Of a stretch of 8,499 nucleotides of DNA, positions 1 to 7,302 are shown one piece after another. Location: positions 1 through 8,499 of the forward strand of contig JAKUTA010000040.1 of NCBI GenBank assembly GCA_022447885.1. Reading direction: 5' to 3'. The notes beneath the pieces were generated by a model. That model was not told where the DNA came from. It searched no databases and saw nothing but the letters and a program-made list of their open reading frames with translations. The position numbers and the translations under genes are program-made. How positions within the stretch are numbered: the stretch's first letter is position 1; every line of letters begins with the position of its first letter. Source of the DNA: Candidatus Poseidoniales archaeon (GTDB lineage Archaea > Thermoplasmatota > Poseidoniia > Poseidoniales > Thalassarchaeaceae).

Positions 1-116
1 CGAGTCACCGTCTCTTCATACGTTTTCCCGCTCCGCCCACGAGAGCGCTCGCACCCGCATATGCGCGCACGGAGAACCCTTATCCGTGAACGGTGGGGGT
101 CAGAGGCCTGTTGAAC
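1..116. other. Upstream region of the TPR gene
   Basis: Only 116 bases precede the chosen ATG of the TPR gene, and I see no coding region here. It contains a 10-base perfect palindrome (CGCATATGCG, 56-65), an 8-base one (GAGCGCTC, 43-50) and a small A/T patch (CTTAT, 78-82) that could be part of a promoter. An AGAGG motif at 102-106 is the best ribosome-binding candidate, 10 bases before ATG 117 and 4 before TTG 111. None of these sites is strong enough to call as a defined promoter. Confidence 0.3.
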
Positions 117-2585
117 ATGCCCGAGCACGGCCACGAAACATGTCCCCACTGCGACAGCGACCTCGACGGTCGCGAAGCAGCCTGCCCCAACTGCGACGGC
201 GCTCTCTTCGGTGTGCCTCCGAAGAGTTCCAGCACCGTCAAGGAGAAACTCAGTGAAGCGTCAGAGGCGGTCAGCGAAGGTGTCCGGAAGGTGGTGGAGC
301 GTGTTGAACCAGTCGTCGAGAAGATGACCGAGACCATCGGAGAACATGTGATCCCGGTCTTCCGAATGGTCGAGGGGGCCGGTGGTGACATCGTCGAGAA
401 GACTTCGCAGGCGGCGAGCAGCATCAAGGGACGTCTGACGTCTGACTCCGCTGGTGAGGGAGAGCCGTCCGAGGCTGAAGCGGATTCCGAGGTGGACACC
501 GGAGAAGATGGTGCCATCGATGTGGATGCGCTGTTGGCCGACGGTGAGGAACTGGGCAGGGAAGGGAAGTCGAAGGAGGCCCTTTCCAAGTTCAATCAGG
601 CGATCGCCGTCGATGCGAGCAACGCCATGGCGTGGTTCAATCGCGGGGTGATCCACGAGATGAGCGGTGACATAGAAGAGGCGCAGAAATCGTTCACCAT
701 CTGCCTCGACATGCAGTCGGACCACGGCCCGGCCGCTGCCAATCTCGCCGTCCTGTTGTCACGTTCCGGAGAGGGGGCCAAAGCTGCTCGCTGGGCGCAC
801 ATCGGCCTCCGTTCATTCCCTTCACACCCTCTGCTCACCGAGATCGCAGCCGGCACGGAACCCCCGCAGGCGAGCGCTGCACCTGCACCTGATCCAACTC
901 CTGCACCCGCTGTCGAGTCTGCACCCCCGCCGGCCGAACCTGCACCCCAACCTGAACCTGCACCAGTTGCCGAGCCGCCGGCTGAAGAGGCAGGTGTTGA
1001 CCTGCACGGATTGGCCGACCTTGCAGCCCAGATGGTGAAGGCGGGCGATTTCGAGGATGCGCTGGACCTGCTGCGCGACCACCTGCACACCACCGCTGCG
1101 GAAGACTCCCGCTGCTGGCGCATCGCAGCCAATGCGATGGCGCGCATGGGATTGGATGAGAATGCCATAGAATCGTTCAACTACGCCCTTGGACTGGACA
1201 ACGAGGACTCCTCATCTTGGTACAATCTGGGAACATTGCATCGGAAGGGGGGGCACATCGAGACCGCAGCCACCTGCTTCGAGACGGCGCTGTCGCTCAG
1301 GGGCGACTATGCGAATGCTGCGCGGGCATTGGCTGGCGCGGCGATGGAACTCGGGCGGTTGGAGCAGTCGATCGACGCCTGGAGGTCTCTGCTCGACTCC
1401 GAACCACTGCATCCTGACAGAGTTGAGTTCGCCAAGTTGCTCGTCGACATAGGCGAGGGGGAGAGCGCGGTTCTTGACCAGGTCGGCGAACTCCCCGTGA
1501 CCCTCCCTGAGGGGCCGGCATTGGCAACAGAGGCACTCAAGCACATCCCTGACGATGGGGGGCGTGACAATGCGGTGCTGAGAGCACGGGCACTCACCAT
1601 CTCGGGCGACTACGCACAGGCGGTGAAGGTGTGGCGGGCACAGATCGAAAACGCGCGTGAGGACGTGTCACTGTGGCAAGGCCTGCGGGGGACATTCGTG
1701 GCTGCGGGCGAGGTCGATACAGCCGCCAAGATCGAGAACAAGATCGCCGGGTTGACCGGGGAAGCACCCGTGGGGGAGCCAACCCCCGATGCTGGAATCA
1801 CTCCTGAGCCTGTTGTGCAGGCGTCACCGGACCCTGAACCGGTAGTGGAGCATACTCCCGAACCAGCGCCGGGTCCGCCCGCCGATGATGACCCGTGGGC
1901 TGACATGGATGCTCCGGAATCGCCCGCAGAACCTGAACCGGTTCCTGAACCGGTCAGTGCTGAGGAGGTCGCTCAGGCCGAGTCCACATTGGACAGTGTC
2001 GCCGAGGCGCATGAGCAAGAGGCGGAAGAACGGAAGGTCATCGAGGACAACCCGGAGGTCGACCTTGCCAAGGTGGCTCTCGTTTCCGAAGTGGCGGCGG
2101 CGGACAGCGGCGTCCCAGGGGCCCGGGAGTCGATGTCAATCGCCAATCCGGACATAGAGTGGTACAACAAGGGGCTCTCCCTGCTCACAGATGAGAAGTA
2201 CTCCGAATCACTCGCCTGCTTCGACAAGGCGCTCCCCTCGTTCGTGGATGACGACACGATGGTCATCCGCCTGCTCAACGCCAGAGGGAACTCGCTCTAC
2301 TACCTCGAGCGCTACGGAGAGTGCATAGAAGCCTACCACAAGGCGATGTCCATCAACCCGGCCGGCGTCACCGGAGCCACGCTCTACAACATGGGGACGG
2401 CCTACGGGGAAGTCGAGCGCTTCCAAGACGGGATCAAATGTTTCGAACAGGGGCTGTCGAAGAAGCGAACAGATCCGCTCGGCGGCAAGGAAGCGGACAT
2501 GGCCAAGGAGCAGATCCGCCGCTTCCGCAAGTTGCACAAGGAGCAGGGCAAGAAGCTGAGGCGACTGGCGAGGGCGACGACCTGA
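117..2585 (+). CDS. Zinc-ribbon TPR scaffold protein
   Basis: An 822-residue soluble protein with no signal peptide or membrane span. Residues 9-26 form a zinc ribbon with two CxxC pairs (C9, C12, C23, C26). Residues about 40-107 are a charged, heptad-like helical stretch, followed by an acidic linker. TPR blocks occupy about 135-245, 297-545 and 680-800, with classic features such as WFNRGVIHEMSGDIEEAQKS and WYNLGTLHRKGGHIETA. Pro/Ala/Glu linkers (about 249-292 and 550-615, with repeated PEPV units) separate the blocks, and the C-terminus is basic. TPR proteins bind partner proteins, so a scaffold or assembly role is likely; the partner is unknown. An in-frame GTG at 93 would add eight residues, but ATG 117 starts just before the ribbon and has AGAGG upstream. 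The stop lies one base from the convergent molybdoenzyme gene, so the two are unlikely to share an operon. The fold is secure; the function is not. Confidence 0.9.
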   Translation: MPEHGHETCPHCDSDLDGREAACPNCDGALFGVPPKSSSTVKEKLSEASEAVSEGVRKVVERVEPVVEKMTETIGEHVIPVFRMVEGAGGDIVEKTSQAASSIKGRLTSDSAGEGEPSEAEADSEVDTGEDGAIDVDALLADGEELGREGKSKEALSKFNQAIAVDASNAMAWFNRGVIHEMSGDIEEAQKSFTICLDMQSDHGPAAANLAVLLSRSGEGAKAARWAHIGLRSFPSHPLLTEIAAGTEPPQASAAPAPDPTPAPAVESAPPPAEPAPQPEPAPVAEPPAEEAGVDLHGLADLAAQMVKAGDFEDALDLLRDHLHTTAAEDSRCWRIAANAMARMGLDENAIESFNYALGLDNEDSSSWYNLGTLHRKGGHIETAATCFETALSLRGDYANAARALAGAAMELGRLEQSIDAWRSLLDSEPLHPDRVEFAKLLVDIGEGESAVLDQVGELPVTLPEGPALATEALKHIPDDGGRDNAVLRARALTISGDYAQAVKVWRAQIENAREDVSLWQGLRGTFVAAGEVDTAAKIENKIAGLTGEAPVGEPTPDAGITPEPVVQASPDPEPVVEHTPEPAPGPPADDDPWADMDAPESPAEPEPVPEPVSAEEVAQAESTLDSVAEAHEQEAEERKVIEDNPEVDLAKVALVSEVAAADSGVPGARESMSIANPDIEWYNKGLSLLTDEKYSESLACFDKALPSFVDDDTMVIRLLNARGNSLYYLERYGECIEAYHKAMSINPAGVTGATLYNMGTAYGEVERFQDGIKCFEQGLSKKRTDPLGGKEADMAKEQIRRFRKLHKEQGKKLRRLARATT

Positions 2586-2586
2586 A

Positions 2587-4875
2587 TCAGTTCGGACCCG
2601 ATATGCTGACCGCCACCGATTTGCTGGTAGGAGTGTTGCTCCCTTCGGCCACCGACTCCAGCGGAATGAGCACGTTCGCCTCCGGGAAATAGGTGCAGAC
2701 GTTCCCTTCAGGTATGTCGGCAGGTACTACCTTCCAGCGCGCGGCGTGCCGCTCTTCACCCTCGAAGTGCGAAGTGAGGTCCACCTCATCGCCCGCCGAA
2801 AGATCCAGCCGGGCCATGTCATCTCGATTCATCAACACGATCCGGCGGGCTCCGTAGATCCCGCGATAGCGGTCATCGTTGCCGTAGATGGTCGTGTTGT
2901 ACTGGTCGTGGCTGCGCACGGTCATCATGGTGAACTGGCCCGCGGCCGCCACCGGCCCGGGCAGGGAGTGGACCGTGAACTTGGCCTTCCCGGTGTCGGT
3001 GGGGAACACCCGGCCGTCCCGTGGTGCGTTCGGAAGATGGAATCCACCATCCTGCGACACCCTGACCTCGTAATCATCGAATCCTGGAATCACCCGCTCG
3101 ATCAGCGACCGTATGCCAGCATAATCTCGAGGCTGCTCCTGCCAGGCGAACGGTGAATCCCCGAAGGTCGCGTTGCCCATGCCACAAACGATACTGACCT
3201 CGGAGCGCAGATGGGGAGAAGCTGGAGGGAGGCTGCCGCGGCTGGAATGCACTACGCTCATGGAATTCTCGACCGAGACGAACTGTGGGCCTGATTCCTG
3301 CTCATCGATCTCGGTCCTTCCCATGCACGGGAGGATGAGAGCCCTGTTTCCAGTTACCAGATGACTGCGGTTCAGTTTGGTGGATATCTGCACCGTCAGG
3401 TCGACCTGCGAGATCCCTTCGGCCACAGCCTCGGTGTCCGACATCGCCGACAGCAGGTTCCCTCCCATGGCCATCAGCAGGCTCACCTTGCCCTTGCGCA
3501 TCGCCTTGACCGCCTCGACGGTGTCCAAGCCCCCCTGCTCAGGAGCGGTTATTCCCGTGGCTTCGTTGAGCGCTGCGATGAAGGAGGGTTTCGGGTGGTG
3601 GACGATGCCCACCGTGCGGTCTCCCTGCACGTTGGAGTGCCCGCGCACCGGACATGCGCCCGCCCCGGGTCTGCCGAAGTGCCCCCCCAGGAACAGCAGG
3701 TTGGCGATCTCCTGGATGACGGCCACGGAGTTGCGATGCTGGGTGAGCCCCATCGCCCAGCAGATGATCATCCTCTCCGATGAGGCGATCGCCTTGCCAA
3801 CCCGTTCAATGTCCTCCTGCTCGACCCCTGAACCGGAGACGATGTCAGCCCAGGTGACGGTCTCGATGGCAGCGGCGAAGTCTTCGAATCCCTCGGTGTG
3901 CTCCTCGATGAACTCCCGGTCGATGGAACCGGTTTCGAGTACGACCTTGCACAGCCCCTTGAGCAGATGGGCGTCGCCGCTCACGCGCACCTGCAGGTGC
4001 TCGTCGGCGATGCGCGTGCCGCGGCCGAGCATGCTGAGTGGCTGCTGCGGATGCTTGAACCGCCCCATTCCCGTCTCCACCAGTGGATTGATGCTGACCA
4101 CCGATGCTCCGGCCTGCTTCGCTTCCGCCAACGCAGTGAGCATGCGTGGGTGATTCGAGCCGGGATTCTGGCCGATGACGACGATCATGTCTGACTTGGC
4201 GAAATCCTCGAGTTTCACAGTACCCTTCCCGATGCCGATGACACGGCTCAGCGCGTATCCACTGGATTCATGGCACATGTTGGAGCAGTCTGGAAGATTG
4301 TTGGTGCCGATCTGCCTCGCAAGAGTCCCCCACAGGAACGCCGCTTCGTTGCTTGTCCGCCCACTCGTGTAGAGCACCGCTTCGTCAGGGTCGTCCAGCG
4401 CTCGGATGGCATCGGCCACCATCTCGAACGCGGCTTCCCATGAGATCATCCGGTAGTGGCTGGAGTCCGATTCCAGCACCATCGGATGCGTCAATCGACC
4501 CTGCTTGTCGAGCCACATGTCGTCCTTGCGGCTCATCTCCTCCACCGACATCCGGGCGAACAGCTCCGGAGTCACCCGCTTCTTGGTGGCCTCGGTGGCG
4601 AACGCCTTCGCCCCGTTCTCACAGAACTCGAAACCGCTGCGGTGTCCATCCGGATCTGGCCAGGCGCAACCCGGGCAGTCGTAACCGTCGAAGCGGTTGA
4701 CAGTGCGCATCGTCTTCCAGGTACGCAGGAGTCCTGCCTCGGCGATTCCGTAGCGGAAGGACTTGGTCACCGCTGCGAGCCCCCCTGCCACCTCCTTCGG
4801 CTTCGCGAGCCGCATCCGCTCCCGCCCCGCTGGCGCTATGGCGAGCACGTCCCGGCGCACGTGCCTCTCTCCCAT
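2587..4875 (-). CDS. ydeP: FdhF/YdeP-family molybdopterin oxidoreductase
   Basis: A 762-residue (from ATG 4875) bis-molybdopterin enzyme of the FdhF-like/YdeP family, collinear as I recall it with E. coli YdeP. Family signatures include DCPGCAWPDP near the N-terminus (C67, C70; a further C85 in CENGAKA), YTSGRTSNEAAFLWG, NNLPDCSNMCHE, QNPGSNHPRMLT, GACPVRGHSNVQGDRTVGI, TKLNRSHL and the C-terminal cofactor-binding RSHDQYNTTIYGNDDRYRG. C201 in NMCHE aligns with the molybdenum-ligating selenocysteine of FdhH, so cysteine is the predicted ligand. The usual four-Cys [4Fe-4S] motif of formate dehydrogenases is not intact. No twin-arginine signal is evident, so it should be cytoplasmic. Substrate is unknown for this family; formate is only one possibility. 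ATG 4875 is preferred over TTG 4911 because GAGGT lies 5 bases upstream; ATG 4815 best matches the start of YdeP. It lies 93 bp behind fdhD on the same strand. Confidence 0.93.
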   Translation of the reverse strand: MGERHVRRDVLAIAPAGRERMRLAKPKEVAGGLAAVTKSFRYGIAEAGLLRTWKTMRTVNRFDGYDCPGCAWPDPDGHRSGFEFCENGAKAFATEATKKRVTPELFARMSVEEMSRKDDMWLDKQGRLTHPMVLESDSSHYRMISWEAAFEMVADAIRALDDPDEAVLYTSGRTSNEAAFLWGTLARQIGTNNLPDCSNMCHESSGYALSRVIGIGKGTVKLEDFAKSDMIVVIGQNPGSNHPRMLTALAEAKQAGASVVSINPLVETGMGRFKHPQQPLSMLGRGTRIADEHLQVRVSGDAHLLKGLCKVVLETGSIDREFIEEHTEGFEDFAAAIETVTWADIVSGSGVEQEDIERVGKAIASSERMIICWAMGLTQHRNSVAVIQEIANLLFLGGHFGRPGAGACPVRGHSNVQGDRTVGIVHHPKPSFIAALNEATGITAPEQGGLDTVEAVKAMRKGKVSLLMAMGGNLLSAMSDTEAVAEGISQVDLTVQISTKLNRSHLVTGNRALILPCMGRTEIDEQESGPQFVSVENSMSVVHSSRGSLPPASPHLRSEVSIVCGMGNATFGDSPFAWQEQPRDYAGIRSLIERVIPGFDDYEVRVSQDGGFHLPNAPRDGRVFPTDTGKAKFTVHSLPGPVAAAGQFTMMTVRSHDQYNTTIYGNDDRYRGIYGARRIVLMNRDDMARLDLSAGDEVDLTSHFEGEERHAARWKVVPADIPEGNVCTYFPEANVLIPLESVAEGSNTPTSKSVAVSISGPN

Positions 4876-4880
4876 GGTGG

Positions 4881-4885
4881 ACCTC
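4881..4885 (-). promoter_or_regulatory. Shine-Dalgarno site deciding the ydeP start
   Basis: Read on the minus strand, GAGGT lies 5 bases before ATG 4875. The alternative TTG start at 4911 has no comparable site, which favours the 4875 start and a 762-residue product. Confidence 0.5.
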
Positions 4886-4968
4886 GAACCGTGGGCTCCG
4901 TTCCCCCTCAAATCGGTTGGGGCGTTGGCAAGGGTGGCCCTACAGGAACATCCGTCGCTCGTTCGTCC

Positions 4969-5778
4969 TCAACCGGATAGCCGCCAAGCACCGGAATACA
5001 CGTTGAAGCGCTGTTCCGAGAGGAACCCCACGAGCGTCATTCCACGCTGGCGGGCCAGTTCGACGGCCAGGCTCGAGGCGGCGCCGATGCCTGCGACGAC
5101 CGGAATGCCGGCCATCGCCGCCTTCTGGACCAGTTCGAAGGCCAGGCGGCCCGAGAGCAGCAGGATGCTGCTCGAGGCGGGGAGCTCGGCATCAAGGAAC
5201 AAGTGCCCGACGACCTTGTCGACAGCGTTGTGTCGACCGACATCCTCGCAAGCTAGGCGAAGGGATCCATCACTGTGGAACAACGCCGCGGCGTGCAGAC
5301 CTCCCGTCTTCTCGAACGTCTCCTGTACGCTCTTGAGCTGGGCTGCCAATGAAGCGAGCATGTCGCTGGACACCTGTGGGACGTCATTGTCGATTTCAGG
5401 TGGTTCATTCGCAGTGATTGCCTCTATAGACGCTCTACCGCACACTCCACAACTGGATGTGGCGTAGAAGTGGCGTTTCAACTGGTCGATGTCGAAGGAA
5501 CAGGAATCCGACAGTCCAACGATGACCTTTCCCGAGTCGACCTCGATGTCAACAACGTGTTGGCGCTGGCGAACGACTCCCTCGCCGTGAAGGAATCCGA
5601 CAGCTAGCGCGGCATCGTCCCCTGGGGAGCGCATCGTGATCGATACCGGTTCTGTAACACCGTTGCGACGGACCAGGAGTTCAAGCGGTTCCTCGAGAGC
5701 AAGTGAATCCATACTCGGCTGCAGTCTTCCTGCTTCCCAGCGCTGGATGGGAAGGTCCCGCCACTCCTCCGATGACAT
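4969..5778 (-). CDS. fdhD: FdhD sulfurtransferase for molybdoenzyme activation
   Basis: A 269-residue protein, full length for FdhD. In E. coli, FdhD takes sulfur from IscS and transfers it to the bis-MGD molybdenum cofactor, which formate dehydrogenase needs for activity. The sulfur-carrying CxxC loop is present as SSCGVCG (C110, C113). Other family motifs are SLALEEPLELLVRRNG (about 25-40), ALAVGFLHGEGVV (57-69), TGGLHAAALF, EDVGRHNAVDKVVG, SGRLAFELVQKAAMAGIP and the C-terminal MTLVGFLSEQRFNVYSG. The ATG at 5778 has only a weak AGGCGAG upstream. The gene is first in a minus-strand pair, 93 bp ahead of the YdeP-like enzyme, its obvious client. It is divergent from the TrmB-V4R regulator across 99 bp containing an inverted repeat, so shared control is plausible. 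Confidence 0.96.
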   Translation of the reverse strand: MSSEEWRDLPIQRWEAGRLQPSMDSLALEEPLELLVRRNGVTEPVSITMRSPGDDAALAVGFLHGEGVVRQRQHVVDIEVDSGKVIVGLSDSCSFDIDQLKRHFYATSSCGVCGRASIEAITANEPPEIDNDVPQVSSDMLASLAAQLKSVQETFEKTGGLHAAALFHSDGSLRLACEDVGRHNAVDKVVGHLFLDAELPASSSILLLSGRLAFELVQKAAMAGIPVVAGIGAASSLAVELARQRGMTLVGFLSEQRFNVYSGAWRLSG

Positions 5779-5804
5779 CTGCTCGCCTGGTTCATCGGGG
5801 CCAC

Positions 5805-5826
5805 CGGGCGAAGAACGCTTCGCCCG
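5805..5826. promoter_or_regulatory. Perfect inverted repeat, candidate operator
   Basis: Arms CGGGCGAAG (5805-5813) and CTTCGCCCG (5818-5826) are exact reverse complements separated by AACG. The repeat lies in the 99 bp between divergent fdhD and the regulator gene. It begins 27 bases upstream of the fdhD ATG and ends 51 bases before the regulator ATG. TrmB-family proteins bind palindromic operators near promoters, so this is the best candidate site for the adjacent regulator. It overlaps the distance at which an archaeal box A would lie for a short-leader fdhD transcript, consistent with repression. A hairpin acting in RNA is the alternative; no U-tract follows on either strand. Confidence 0.55.
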
Positions 5827-5844
5827 AGCAGCGGCAGGCTGGCG

Positions 5845-5856
5845 TTTGCTTCAAAG
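5845..5856 (+). promoter_or_regulatory. Possible box A of the regulator gene
   Basis: TTTGCTTCAAAG is the only A/T-leaning patch in an otherwise GC-rich spacer. It is centred about 27 bases before ATG 5878, where a TATA-like element would sit for a leaderless archaeal transcript. The match to a TATA consensus is poor. The call depends on position and on the absence of a Shine-Dalgarno site before this start. Confidence 0.2.
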
Positions 5857-5877
5857 CGGACCCACTCCTCGCAACTG

Positions 5878-7254
5878 ATGATGGAGGAAGCTCGTGTCAG
5901 CGTCATCGACCGTCTGGTCGACAGCGGTCTGGAGCAGAAGGAGGCGCGGGTGCTCGTGACCTTGGCTGCCTCGGAACCACTCAAGGCGAGCGAGATCGGA
6001 CGGCAGGTCGGCATCACCCGGATGGATGCCTACAACACTCTGCGTCGGCTGCAGGACAGAGGTCTGGTGATGGCGACGGTGGACAAGCCGATGCGCTTCA
6101 CATCATTGCCGATATCCGAGGTGTTCCAGAATTTCATCTTCGAGGAGGAGGCTGAACTGAGGAGGCTCAAAGCCCACCTGTCCGAACTGGAGCAGGGTGT
6201 CGGCTTGAACCAGGCTCTCATGGACCTGCCTCTGGATGAACCCACTTTCACCGTGGTCAAGGAGCGCACCTACATCCAGGCCGCCATGGAACGACTCATA
6301 CAGGATTCTGAGAGCCACGTATGGCTCCTGCTCGGGCGCTGGGGCATCATGCACCTGGTCAAGACCGGCGCTCTGGCCACCGTCAACGAAGCGAGTCAGC
6401 GAGGTGTCAGTGTACGAGTGCTGGCCACACTCGATGAACGCACGCTCAAGTTCTACCATGAACTCGACGACAGCATCGAGGTGCGCCATTGCGACTCCTT
6501 CTCCCTGCAGGGCTGCATCGTCGATGACGAGGTCGCTGTGCAGACCCTGTCGCTGGGGTCGAATCCGGTCGGCCGCGGCCGTGATGAGGCCGCCTTGGTC
6601 ATCGAAGCGCCCGAGTTCGTCTCGGCACAGGCGGAACTGGTCGCGGCGAGTTGGGGGAACGCCGCCTCGTTCGCGGCTGCCCGCACCCGTCTCGAGGAGG
6701 GGCAGATCGTCGAGCCGCTCAAGGTTACCCTGGGCGGGGGTTCGTTCTACCAGCGCCTGAAGGAACTGGTCGCCAGCAACTACCAGGACCAGCACCCGGC
6801 GGGCGCCGGATGGACCAACGCCATCCTGCGCAGAGGAGATGAAGTGCTCTCGCCCGAGCCGACCCTGCCGACCTTCGAAGCGCTCGGCATCGACACCTCC
6901 GAAGTGTTCCGCTCCGTCGGCCGTCGCATCGGGGAGGAGATCGCCATAGAACTGCAGGACGTGACTGATGATGACGAATTCTGGGCCGACCTGTCACAGC
7001 AATGGCACGAACTGGGGATGGGTGAACTCGTAGTCGATGGTGACCCGCCCACGAGCATTCGCGTGGTCGACTCGGGTTCGTGCGGCAGTGCACCCAAACT
7101 TGGGGGGCCATTCTGCCATCTAGACGAAGGCATCCTCGAGGGCATCATCCAGACACGCTTCGGGGTGACGGCCAGCGCGGTGGAAAGGGATTGCACTTCC
7201 ACCGGCGACAACCATTGTCACTTCGACATCACGTTCACACAATTGGATGTTTGA
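5878..7254 (+). CDS. TrmB-family regulator with C-terminal V4R domain
   Basis: A 458-residue DNA-binding regulator with three modules. Residues 1-75 form a TrmB-type winged helix (GLEQKEARVLVTLAASEPLKASEIGRQVGI, then DAYNTLRRLQDRGLV), followed by a coiled-coil segment (about 78-107, EEEAELRRLKAHLSELEQ). Residues about 118-258 resemble the TrmB effector domain, a PLD-like fold. Residues about 280-458 form a V4R domain with C392, C403 (GGPFCHLDEGILEGII), C429 and C437 (GDNHCHFDITF). V4R domains bind small ligands or metal, and the V4R regulator MsvR of methanogens is redox-responsive. Usual TrmB proteins sense sugars and lack V4R. The start is ATG 5878 or 5881; neither has a Shine-Dalgarno site, so the mRNA may be leaderless. 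The gene is divergent from fdhD and 48 bp ahead of the IscA gene. Domain calls are strong; ligand and targets are inferred. Confidence 0.88.
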   Translation: MMEEARVSVIDRLVDSGLEQKEARVLVTLAASEPLKASEIGRQVGITRMDAYNTLRRLQDRGLVMATVDKPMRFTSLPISEVFQNFIFEEEAELRRLKAHLSELEQGVGLNQALMDLPLDEPTFTVVKERTYIQAAMERLIQDSESHVWLLLGRWGIMHLVKTGALATVNEASQRGVSVRVLATLDERTLKFYHELDDSIEVRHCDSFSLQGCIVDDEVAVQTLSLGSNPVGRGRDEAALVIEAPEFVSAQAELVAASWGNAASFAAARTRLEEGQIVEPLKVTLGGGSFYQRLKELVASNYQDQHPAGAGWTNAILRRGDEVLSPEPTLPTFEALGIDTSEVFRSVGRRIGEEIAIELQDVTDDDEFWADLSQQWHELGMGELVVDGDPPTSIRVVDSGSCGSAPKLGGPFCHLDEGILEGIIQTRFGVTASAVERDCTSTGDNHCHFDITFTQLDV

Positions 7255-7291
7255 ATGGAACGAGGATTAATCAGGGGTCGACCGCAGCCGT

Positions 7292-7297
7292 AGGTGA
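7292..7297 (+). promoter_or_regulatory. Shine-Dalgarno site deciding the IscA start
   Basis: AGGTGA lies 5 bases before ATG 7303 and matches the 3' end of 16S rRNA. This favours ATG 7303 over the in-frame GTG at 7294, which overlaps the motif itself. Confidence 0.5.
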
Positions 7298-7302
7298 ACA
7301 GC

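Noticed and set aside
56..65. Palindrome CGCATATGCG upstream of the TPR gene
   Set aside because: A 10-base palindrome is short, no second copy was noticed, and there is no regulator nearby to link it to.
1247..1253. Run of seven G in the TPR gene (and seven C at 3682-3688 in ydeP) as frameshift sites
   Set aside because: Both reading frames continue intact through the runs with conserved protein sequence on either side, so there is no evidence of a frameshift.
3377..4153. A 258-residue plus-strand open frame opposite ydeP
   Set aside because: Fully antisense to a conserved molybdoenzyme; its composition and lack of motifs mark it as a shadow.
2587..4875. Calling the molybdoenzyme a standard formate dehydrogenase alpha subunit
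   Set aside because: The CPGCAWPDP motif, missing [4Fe-4S] motif and overall match to YdeP place it in the FdhF-like/YdeP family, whose substrate is not established.
4905..4922. Weak hairpin between fdhD and ydeP
   Set aside because: The stem needs a mismatch and a G-U pair around a TCGG loop and has no T-tract, so it does not support a terminator or regulatory call.
4763..5467. A 234-residue plus-strand open frame opposite fdhD and the start of ydeP
   Set aside because: It lies antisense to genes with clear family motifs, has Ser/Arg/Pro-rich composition typical of GC-rich shadow frames, and shows no recognisable domain.
7255..7293. A 12-codon ATG frame between the regulator and IscA genes, ending right at the IscA SD motif
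   Set aside because: Its position is suggestive of a leader peptide, but there is no SD site, no biased codon run and no attenuator-like hairpin, so chance is the simplest explanation.
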